DNA of 46,638 nt, from NCBI GenBank assembly GCA_029060285.1, contig JAIDUH010000066.1:1-46638 (forward strand), written 5' to 3'. How positions within the stretch are numbered: the first letter of the stretch is position 1; every line of letters begins with the position of its first letter. The notes beneath the pieces were generated by a model that was given only the letters and a program-made list of their open reading frames with translations, did not search any database and had not been told where the DNA came from. Source of the stretch: Muribaculaceae bacterium. GTDB lineage: Bacteria; Bacteroidota; Bacteroidia; Bacteroidales; Muribaculaceae. Of this stretch, positions 35,132 to 41,439 are shown in pieces. The translations under genes were made by a program, and so were the position numbers.

Positions 35132-35731
35132 ATGAAAAAAAATCTTTACACTGTCCTTGGGTTAGCACTTGCCTTTGCCATTGGAAGCGGTGTCGTTTCC
35201 TGTGGCGATAATAAGGATGAAAATGCTGCTCCGGCTAAGAAGGTCGCAGTTGCTGACAGCGTTGCTCTTCCCAACTACCGCTATGTAGATATGGACACTC
35301 TCCTTACCAAGTATATACTTGCCAAGGACTACAATGAAGAGATGATTCGCATGCAGGAGAATCTTGAAAGCGAGACAAAGAAGCATCAGACATCGCTTCA
35401 GTCGCTTGCCTCACAGATTCAAAATAAGGTGCAGAATAATTCGTATCTCTCTCAGGAAAGTTTCGACACAGATCAGCAGAAACTTGCCTCGATGCAGAGC
35501 AATGCGGAGCGTTCTGTAGGCATGATGCAGCAGAAATATGCAGAAGCCGCTGCAAAGGCTCAGCAGGCCGTCTCTGATTCGGTGATTGCATTTATTGAGT
35601 CTTACAATAAGAAGCACGGCTACGATGCGATCTTCAACAAGGCTGCTGCACTTCATTTCAACCCTGCATTGGATATCACAGATGAAATCGTGGAAGGTCT
35701 GAATGCACGTTATAATAAGGTGAAGAAATAA
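35132..35731 (+). CDS. OmpH/Skp-family periplasmic chaperone, lipoprotein form
   Basis: 199 aa. Skp-type proteins are coiled-coil trimers that hold unfolded outer-membrane proteins in the periplasm. The signal is of lipoprotein type (GVVSC, Cys24), followed by GDNKDEN. A short YRYVDMDTLLTKYILAKDY strand/helix start and a long heptad-rich helix (about 67-160) match the family, and VIAFIESYNKKHGYDAIFNKAAALHFNPALDITDEIVEGLNARYNK is the usual C-terminal part. Lipidation is common in Bacteroidota members and unlike E. coli Skp. A small secreted protein gene follows after 13 bp. Confidence 0.9.
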   Translation: MKKNLYTVLGLALAFAIGSGVVSCGDNKDENAAPAKKVAVADSVALPNYRYVDMDTLLTKYILAKDYNEEMIRMQENLESETKKHQTSLQSLASQIQNKVQNNSYLSQESFDTDQQKLASMQSNAERSVGMMQQKYAEAAAKAQQAVSDSVIAFIESYNKKHGYDAIFNKAAALHFNPALDITDEIVEGLNARYNKVKK

Positions 35732-35744
35732 TTATCAATAAAAT

Positions 35745-36074
35745 ATGAAGAGACGTCTGGGTAGAATGTGTGTGGCGGTGGCGATTTCGCTTGCTGTCTT
35801 GTTGCCGACTGCTTCCTTTGCTAAAGGATGGGAGCCGGTGCGCACCGACGTCTCAGGTCTCAATTCAGTTGCACGGGATAATGATGTAGAGATCCGTGTG
35901 TCGCCGGGTCACGTGGTTGTCGTGGCTTCACAGGCTGTGCAGATAAAGGTCTTTACTATTCTCGGTCAAGTAGTCAGCAGCGAGTCGCTTCCTGCCGGTA
36001 CCAGCCGGTTACCCCTTTCCCATGGGGTCTATATCGTGAAGGTAGGGGACTTGACTTGTAAGATTGCCGTCTGA
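35745..36074 (+). CDS. Small secreted protein resembling a lone type IX sorting domain
   Basis: 109 aa: a signal peptide (about 1-26, ending SFA-K), a short linker, then a single beta-sandwich-like region. The stretch VQIKVFTILGQVVSSESLPAGTSRLPLSHGVYIVKVGDLTCKIAV has the pattern of Por/type IX secretion C-terminal sorting domains (strand, G-x-x-V, L-P-x-G, G-x-Y-I-V-K-V). There is no cargo domain in front of it. It probably shares a transcript with the OmpH-like gene. It may be a stand-alone adhesive or fold-only protein, or a relic of a longer gene. Confidence 0.7.
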   Translation: MKRRLGRMCVAVAISLAVLLPTASFAKGWEPVRTDVSGLNSVARDNDVEIRVSPGHVVVVASQAVQIKVFTILGQVVSSESLPAGTSRLPLSHGVYIVKVGDLTCKIAV

Positions 36075-36117
36075 AAGAGTCCGATTCTTCTCCTCATTCC
36101 CTTAAATTTAAATAGTT

Positions 36118-37140
36118 ATGGAAGCTATAGATTGGAAGAATCTTCCGTTCGGATACATTCCGACCAAATTCAATGTCCGCTGTACTTTCAGCGACGGCAA
36201 GTGGGGACCTATTGAGGTGTCCGACTCAGAGTATATACCCTTGCATATGGCTGCAGCCTGCCTTCATTATGGCCAGGAGTCATTTGAAGGTCTTAAGGCA
36301 TTCCGTGGTGCCGACGGGAAGATCCGCGTATTCCGTATGGATGAGAATGCCAAGCGCTTCATCCGTTCTGCCGAAGGCATAATGATGGAGCCTCTCCCGG
36401 AGGATATATTCTGCGAGATGGTGCGCAAGGTAGTGGCTCTCAACGCTGAGTTCGTGCCTCCATATGGAACGGGTGCGAGCCTGTATATACGTCCCCTTGA
36501 GATCGGCATTTCCCCCCAGGTGGGAGTAAAGCCTTCGAAAGATTATATGGTGGTGATGTTTGTCACTCCTGTAGGTCCATATTTCAAGACCGGATTCAAT
36601 CCCACCAAGGTATGCATGAGCCGCAACTATGACCGTGTAGCCCCTCTTGGTACGGGAGCCTTCAAGATTGGCGGAAACTACGCTGCCTCCCTTAAGGCAG
36701 GCGAGTTGGCTCATGACAAGGGCTATTCCGTGATGCTCTACCTTGATCCGAAGGAGAAAAAATACCTTGACGAGTGCGGTGCGGCCAATTTCTTCGGCAT
36801 CCGAGGCAACAGTTATGTTACTCCCGCCTCAGACTCTATCCTTCCATCCATCACCAACAAGAGTATCTGTCAGCTTGCCGAAGACCTTGGCATGACCGTC
36901 GAACGCCGTCACATTCCCGTAGAGGAACTTGAGACATTCGATGAGGTGGGAGCCTGCGGCACAGCCGCCGTGATATCTCCGATCGGTGTTATCGACGACA
37001 TTGACACCGGTAAGAGCTATAAGTATGGCGATGGAACTCCCGGCGAAAAATCAACTGTGCTCTACAACAAGCTCCGCGGTATCCAGCTCGGTGAAGAACC
37101 GGACATCCACGGTTGGGTAGAAATCATAGAAGAAAACTAA
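36118..37140 (+). CDS. ilvE: Branched-chain amino acid aminotransferase
   Basis: 340 aa, PLP fold type IV. It transfers the amino group between glutamate and the 2-oxo acids of leucine, isoleucine and valine. The PLP lysine is K183 in GTGAFKIGGNYAAS. YGQESFEGLKAFRG and the EVGACGTAAVISPIG phosphate-binding region are typical of the eukaryotic-like/BCAT-2 subgroup (about 340 aa). It stands alone, not in an ilv cluster. No consensus promoter was found in the 43 bp after the preceding gene. Confidence 0.95.
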   Translation: MEAIDWKNLPFGYIPTKFNVRCTFSDGKWGPIEVSDSEYIPLHMAAACLHYGQESFEGLKAFRGADGKIRVFRMDENAKRFIRSAEGIMMEPLPEDIFCEMVRKVVALNAEFVPPYGTGASLYIRPLEIGISPQVGVKPSKDYMVVMFVTPVGPYFKTGFNPTKVCMSRNYDRVAPLGTGAFKIGGNYAASLKAGELAHDKGYSVMLYLDPKEKKYLDECGAANFFGIRGNSYVTPASDSILPSITNKSICQLAEDLGMTVERRHIPVEELETFDEVGACGTAAVISPIGVIDDIDTGKSYKYGDGTPGEKSTVLYNKLRGIQLGEEPDIHGWVEIIEEN

Positions 37141-37176
37141 ATTCTGAGTAGCCACTGAATAGAGACTGCCAGCATA

Positions 37177-37217
37177 TAGTCACTATAATTATGCATTAAG
37201 CATTATGAATTATGCAT
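37177..37217. repeat. AATTATGCATT direct repeats at the start of the HD gene
   Basis: Two copies of AATTATGCATT separated by AAGCATTATG. The second copy includes the proposed start codon of the HD-domain gene, so the repeat has contributed its first codons. Confidence 0.5.
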
Positions 37218-37765
37218 TGATATTAAGTAAATACTACGAGGAGGGCTCAGCCCTCCTCGATTTGCTTTTGACCCATTCTGAAATGGTAGCTCGTAAGGCC
37301 CTCACTGTGGCAGAGGCGGCAAAGCTGAATATTGACCGGGATTTTGTGTATAATGCCGCAATGCTTCATGACATAGGCATTTTCCGTTGTGACGCTTCCG
37401 GCATTTATTGCTATGGAGACGAGCCTTATATCCGCCATGGCATCATAGGCGGAGAATTATTGAGAAAGGAAGGCGTTGACGAGGCTTTTGCCCGGGTATG
37501 TGAGAGGCATACCGGTTCCGGCCTCACTGCAAAAGAAATAGCGGAAACGGGCATGCCGCTTCCGCATATGGATTTTCTTCCGGAGACATTGGAAGAGAAA
37601 CTGATTTGCTACGCCGATAAATTCTTCAGCAAATCCGGAGATCCTCGAGAGGAGAAATCTTTAGATCATGTGAGAAAGTCAATGGCAAAATTTGGTGCTG
37701 ATTCACTCGCTCGCTTTGATGCCCTTCACGCCATCTTCAACTCATCCACAAATCTTACTACTTAA
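37205..37765 (+). CDS. HD-domain (HDIG) phosphohydrolase-like protein
   Basis: 186 aa. Metal-binding HD signature: H24 in LLTHSEMVAR, H55-D56 in AAMLHDIGIF, then RHGIIGGELL and CERHTGSG, with D in CYADKF. HDIG proteins hydrolyse phosphate esters, often nucleotides, but the substrate here is unknown. The first residues (MNYALI) come from an intergenic repeat, and the stop codon lies at the first unit of a 7-bp tandem repeat shared with the convergent nth gene. Cytosolic, no membrane segment. Confidence 0.85.
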   Translation: MNYALILSKYYEEGSALLDLLLTHSEMVARKALTVAEAAKLNIDRDFVYNAAMLHDIGIFRCDASGIYCYGDEPYIRHGIIGGELLRKEGVDEAFARVCERHTGSGLTAKEIAETGMPLPHMDFLPETLEEKLICYADKFFSKSGDPREEKSLDHVRKSMAKFGADSLARFDALHAIFNSSTNLTT

Positions 37766-37790
37766 TACTCAATACTCAATACTTTTTACT
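37763..37790. repeat. Four 7-bp tandem units between the HD gene and nth
   Basis: TAATACT, CAATACT, CAATACT, TTTTACT from the HD-gene stop codon into the nth stop codon. The same heptamer family is found on the other side of nth (38438-38500). Confidence 0.75.
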
Positions 37791-38421
37791 TCTCACCATG
37801 GCTTGCACACCAGTCAGCTATGACACACTCCCCGCACTTCGGATTCCGTGCCGTGCAGACATAGCGACCATGTAGTATCAGCCAATGATGAGCATTTGAA
37901 AGTTTCTCTTCCGGAATATTCTTTACGAGTTCTTTTTCTGTGGCTAATGGAGTAGGGGAGTCTTTCGTGAAGCCGATGCGATTGCACACTCTGAACACGT
38001 GCGTATCGACGGGCATCGCCGCTTTGCCCCAAACCACCGCCAACATAACATTGGCTGTCTTGCGTCCCACTCCCGGCAACTTCATAAGATTGTCTATGTC
38101 GGAAGGCATCTCCGAATTAAAGTCTTCCACAAGCATCCGCGCTGCCTTAAGAAGGTGGCGCGTCTTGTTGTTGGGGAATGTGACACTTTTTATGAATGGG
38201 AATACTTCCTCTTCCGTGGCAGCAGCCAAAGAGGCAGGATCCGGATATGCTTCAAAGAGGGCAGGAGTGACCATGTTGACCCTCTTGTCGGTGCATTGCG
38301 CCGACAATATCACCGCCAAGAGCAGATGAAACGGAGAGTCATAGTGAAGCTCCGTCTTTGGCTCCGGCATTATCTCCTCAAATGTGGAGATAATCCTATC
38401 ATATCTCTCCTTTTTTCTCAT
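37786..38421 (-). CDS. nth: Endonuclease III
   Basis: 211 aa. It removes oxidised pyrimidines from DNA (glycosylase with AP-lyase activity). The helix-hairpin-helix is LPGVGRKTAN with catalytic K121, and the essential aspartate is D139 in VDTHV (E. coli K120 and D138). The C-terminal iron-sulphur loop has the exact C-x6-C-x2-C-x5-C spacing (CTARNPKCGECVIADWC). No promoter is visible upstream, so it is probably co-transcribed with pheS. Its ends coincide with related 7-bp tandem repeats. Confidence 0.96.
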   Translation of the reverse strand: MRKKERYDRIISTFEEIMPEPKTELHYDSPFHLLLAVILSAQCTDKRVNMVTPALFEAYPDPASLAAATEEEVFPFIKSVTFPNNKTRHLLKAARMLVEDFNSEMPSDIDNLMKLPGVGRKTANVMLAVVWGKAAMPVDTHVFRVCNRIGFTKDSPTPLATEKELVKNIPEEKLSNAHHWLILHGRYVCTARNPKCGECVIADWCASHGEK

Positions 38422-38437
38422 TCTTTGTGCAATTCCT

Positions 38438-38500
38438 TAATACTCAATGTTTAATACTCAATATTCAATGTTTAATACTTAATACTTAATATTTGATACT
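38438..38500. repeat. Nine 7-bp tandem units between pheS and nth
   Basis: Nine consecutive heptamers with consensus YAATACT (variants CAATGTT, CAATATT, TAATATT, TGATACT) fill the gap between the pheS stop and the nth start. Confidence 0.8.
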
Positions 38501-38514
38501 TTGCGCTCCGCGCA

Positions 38515-39543
38515 TTAGTGCGCTGCCACAAACTCATCAAGGAATCTTACGTCGTTCTCACTGAAGAGACGGAGGTCTTTGACAAGATATTTCAAGTTGG
38601 CGATGCGCTCTACGCCCATTCCGAATGCATATCCTGAGTAAACTTCCGGGTCAATGCCACAGGCTTTGAGCACATTCGGGTCTACCATGCCGCAACCAAG
38701 GATCTCAACCCAACCTGTGCCCTTGCACATTGCACAACCCTTACCCCCACAGATACCGCAGCTGATGTCCATTTCGGCGCTTGGTTCAGTGAAGGGGAAG
38801 TAACTTGGGCGGAGGCGAATCTTTGTCTCCGGTCCGAACATCTGCTGAGCAAATTCAAGAAGCACTTGCTTCAAGTCGGCAAAACTTACATTCTTGTCAA
38901 TGTAAAGACCTTCTACCTGATGGAAGAAGCAATGTGCACGTGCTGAAATAGCTTCGTTGCGATATACGCGCCCCGGACATACGATGCGGATAGGTGGCTG
39001 AGTATGCTCCATGGTGCGTGTCTGTACGCTTGAAGTGTGTGTGCGAAGAAGAATGTCGTCTTTGCCGTCACGCTGGATGAAGAAAGTGTCCTGCATGTCG
39101 CGAGCAGGATGGTCAGCGGCAAAGTTTAGCGAACTGAACACGTGCCAGTCGTCTTCAATTTCCGAACCCTCTGCGATAGTAAAGCCCATGTTGTTGAAGA
39201 TGCTGATTATCTCATTCTTCACGAGAGAAAGCGGATGGCGGGTGCCGAGTGGCAGAGGGGTAGCGGTTCTTGTAAGGTCGATGTTACCTTTTTCTTTATC
39301 TGCATTGTCGGCAAGCGACTCCTTTAGAGACGCAAGTTTTTCAGTCGCTATGTTCTTAAGCTCATTGAGTTTCTGTCCCAATTCGCGCTTCTGCTCTGCA
39401 GGCACGGTGCGGAATTCATTCATGAGCGCAGAAATTTCTCCCTTCTTGCTCAGGTATTTGATGCGGAGCTGCTCCACTGCATCGGCTGTAGTAGCCTGAA
39501 GAGCAGAAATCTCAGCTTTAAGTCCTTCTATCTTTGAAAGCAT
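38515..39543 (-). CDS. pheS: Phenylalanyl-tRNA synthetase alpha subunit
   Basis: 342 aa, the catalytic subunit of the class II PheRS heterotetramer. An N-terminal coiled coil (about 1-85) binds tRNA. Motif 2 is GRVYRNEAISARAHCFFHQVEG and motif 3 is GYAFGMGVERIANL. A CxxC-x4-CxxC cluster (C262, C265, C270, C273) sits between SAEMDI and WVEILGCGMV, where E. coli PheS has a short loop. It looks like a zinc knuckle found in some bacterial lineages. The beta subunit is not in this window. A hairpin lies in its leader. Confidence 0.97.
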   Translation of the reverse strand: MLSKIEGLKAEISALQATTADAVEQLRIKYLSKKGEISALMNEFRTVPAEQKRELGQKLNELKNIATEKLASLKESLADNADKEKGNIDLTRTATPLPLGTRHPLSLVKNEIISIFNNMGFTIAEGSEIEDDWHVFSSLNFAADHPARDMQDTFFIQRDGKDDILLRTHTSSVQTRTMEHTQPPIRIVCPGRVYRNEAISARAHCFFHQVEGLYIDKNVSFADLKQVLLEFAQQMFGPETKIRLRPSYFPFTEPSAEMDISCGICGGKGCAMCKGTGWVEILGCGMVDPNVLKACGIDPEVYSGYAFGMGVERIANLKYLVKDLRLFSENDVRFLDEFVAAH

Positions 39544-39562
39544 GTGTATGATGTTGTTTTAT

Positions 39563-39582
39563 AAGTTTCGCTTGCGAAACTT
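39563..39582. repeat. Perfect palindromic hairpin in the pheS leader
   Basis: AAGTTTCGC-TT-GCGAAACTT, 9-bp arms with a 2-base centre. Within the predicted pheS 5' leader, 20 bases before the start codon. Its core recurs in the inverted-repeat element near 16.8-17.0 kb and near 19.9 kb. Confidence 0.7.
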
Positions 39583-39603
39583 GAATTATGACATTTCAAA
39601 AGG

Positions 39604-39635
39604 CAAAATTACAAAAAAATCTTCACATTCCCAAA
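39604..39635 (-). promoter_or_regulatory. Promoter of pheS (and probably nth)
   Basis: TTTG (39632-39635), 20 bases, TAATTTTG (39604-39611) on the minus strand. Start near 39597, leader about 54 nt. Confidence 0.8.
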
Positions 39636-39704
39636 TTAATTAACGAAAGTGACTTTAATGGAGGTTTCTTACATAACATATTTTATTTTATCAGATTTTT
39701 TTAT

Positions 39705-39712
39705 TAATTTTG
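39705..39712 (+). promoter_or_regulatory. Probable -7 element of the AAA/PD-(D/E)XK gene
   Basis: TAATTTTG, 28 bases before the start codon. The -33 region is TTTT rather than TTTG. Confidence 0.45.
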
Positions 39713-39740
39713 GGAATTTAAACCATATTAATGATCTATT

Positions 39741-41306
39741 ATGGCAGCGACTTTGAAATATCCTATTGGCATTCAGACCTTCTCAAAAATTAGGAATGGT
39801 GGATATCTCTATATAGATAAGACCAATTACATTAAGAAATTGGCAGAGGACCCGCTATATTACTTTCTGAGTCGACCTCGACGATTTGGAAAAAGTCTTC
39901 TTTTGAGTACGATGCAGTCATATTTTGAAGGACGTCGAGAACTTTTCAAAGGGCTGGCTATAGATACTGATGATATTGACTGGACCCCCCATCCGGTATT
40001 GATGCTTTCATTTGGTTCCTTTAATCCGAAATCTGAGGATTCAATCGACGATATGCTTTCAAGTATATTTTCTCGATATGAAGATATTTATGGAAGTATA
40101 CCGGGAATCAAGGATTTACCACAGAGATTTGAGAATCTTATAATCAATGCTCATAATATGACGGGGCAAATGGTGGTGATATTGGTCGATGAATACGATG
40201 ATCCGCTTTTGACTACTCTTGACCGACCGGAGTTGAATGCTTATTACCGACAACTGCTTAAAGGTGTATTTTCGGTACTTAAGTCGGCTGATAGTCATAT
40301 TCACTTCGCTTTTGTGACGGGAGTTTCACGTTTCAGTCAGACAAGTCTTTTCAGTGGAGCTAACCATCTTACAGATATTTCGTTTGAAAATGAGTATGCA
40401 GGTATTTGTGGATTGGACGAAGATGAACTTAAAACATTCCTTTCAGATTCGATAAGTGAGTTTGCCCAAAAAGAGAATGTATCGTATGACGATGCGTTCA
40501 GAATACTCAAAGAAAACTACGATGGTTATCATTTCTGCCAGGAAAGTCCCGATATCTATAATCCATTTAGTTTGCTCAGTGCTCTTAAATATAAACGGGT
40601 TTCAGACTTTTGGTTTAAGACCGGAACACCGTCATACCTGATTAATATTATGAAAAGGGATGATTTCATGCTCCCTGACCTTGACTTCATAGTAACTATG
40701 GAGAGTGGGCTTAGTGTAAAGGAATCATACCTCAATAATCCTGTAGCTTTGCTATTTGAGGCCGGTTATCTTACCATAAAGAGTTATGATTATGAAAAGA
40801 AACTTTACTCTTTAGGCCTTCCAAATGTGGAAGTTGCAGAGGGATTTTCCAAGGCTCTTATGCCAGTTTATTCAGGTTGTTCGGAAAGAGAGTGTGAGGA
40901 TCTTCTCCTGATCATGAGAAATGCAGTTATTGAGGGTGAGGCTGAAAAGTTTATGGAAGTGCTTCAGACATTCCTTGAAGGAAATCCTTATAGCAATACA
41001 GAAATGGCAAAACGGGAGAGTTACTTTAAGAACAATATATATATTATCTTAAAGGCTCTTGGATTTTTGCCACGTGCTGAAGAAGAGACATGCGTTGCAA
41101 GAATGGATGTCATGCTGCGTACCAGAAAATATATATACATTTTTGAACTGAAGACCAACGGAAGTGTCAAAAAGGCTTTAGAGCAGATAAAGGATAGGGG
41201 ATATACAAGGCCTTACATTCATTCAGGAAAGACTGTCATCAAAATAGCTGCCAATTACTCTACCAAGCGTAATAATATAGATAGTTGGGAGATCATTAGA
41301 GAATGA
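39741..41306 (+). CDS. AAA-ATPase-like protein with PD-(D/E)XK nuclease-like domain
   Basis: 521 aa. The N-terminal AAA-ATPase-like domain (PF09820 type) starts with YPIGIQTFSKIRNGGYLYIDKT. Its Walker A-like SRPRRFGKS has K51 and Walker B is VVILVDEYDDP. The C-terminal PD-(D/E)XK domain (PF08011 type) has ARMDVMLRTRKYIYIFELKTNGSVKKALEQIKDRGY, where D and E-x-K are the probable nuclease residues. Such proteins occur in many copies in gut Bacteroidales; their role is unknown, with defence or mobile-element links suggested. No partner gene is adjacent. GC content appears lower than in nearby housekeeping genes. Confidence 0.88.
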   Translation: MAATLKYPIGIQTFSKIRNGGYLYIDKTNYIKKLAEDPLYYFLSRPRRFGKSLLLSTMQSYFEGRRELFKGLAIDTDDIDWTPHPVLMLSFGSFNPKSEDSIDDMLSSIFSRYEDIYGSIPGIKDLPQRFENLIINAHNMTGQMVVILVDEYDDPLLTTLDRPELNAYYRQLLKGVFSVLKSADSHIHFAFVTGVSRFSQTSLFSGANHLTDISFENEYAGICGLDEDELKTFLSDSISEFAQKENVSYDDAFRILKENYDGYHFCQESPDIYNPFSLLSALKYKRVSDFWFKTGTPSYLINIMKRDDFMLPDLDFIVTMESGLSVKESYLNNPVALLFEAGYLTIKSYDYEKKLYSLGLPNVEVAEGFSKALMPVYSGCSERECEDLLLIMRNAVIEGEAEKFMEVLQTFLEGNPYSNTEMAKRESYFKNNIYIILKALGFLPRAEEETCVARMDVMLRTRKYIYIFELKTNGSVKKALEQIKDRGYTRPYIHSGKTVIKIAANYSTKRNNIDSWEIIRE

Positions 41307-41316
41307 CATAACAATA

Positions 41317-41358
41317 TTGTATGAAAATCATACAAAAAAGTGTATGATTTTCATACAA
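41317..41358. promoter_or_regulatory. 18-bp perfect inverted repeat made of two dyads
   Basis: Arms 41317-41334 and 41341-41358 with spacer AAAAAG are perfectly complementary. Each arm itself contains a dyad, GTATGA-N3-TCATAC. It lies 26 bp upstream of the promoter of the ABC permease gene. Two adjacent operators for a dimeric regulator, or a transcript-end hairpin for the gene on the left, are both possible. There is no T run after it. Confidence 0.6.
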
Positions 41359-41383
41359 TCTGCATTTCTGTAGCCTGAAAAGT

Positions 41384-41414
41384 TTTGCTGTTACAGTGTG
41401 GAGGAGTATCTTTG
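41384..41414 (+). promoter_or_regulatory. Promoter of the ABC permease gene
   Basis: TTTG (41384-41387), 19 bases, TATCTTTG (41407-41414). Start near 41421, which excludes the in-frame GTG at 41398 as translation start. Confidence 0.75.
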
Positions 41415-41439
41415 CATCATAAATCAAAAAATACTCTTT

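Noticed and set aside
38438..38500. A CRISPR or attachment-site reading of the nth-flanking repeats
   Set aside because: A plain 7-bp tandem repeat without spacers, integrase or tRNA.
41398..41439. The GTG at 41398 as start of the ABC permease
   Set aside because: It precedes the -7 element (41407-41414), so it would not be in the mRNA.
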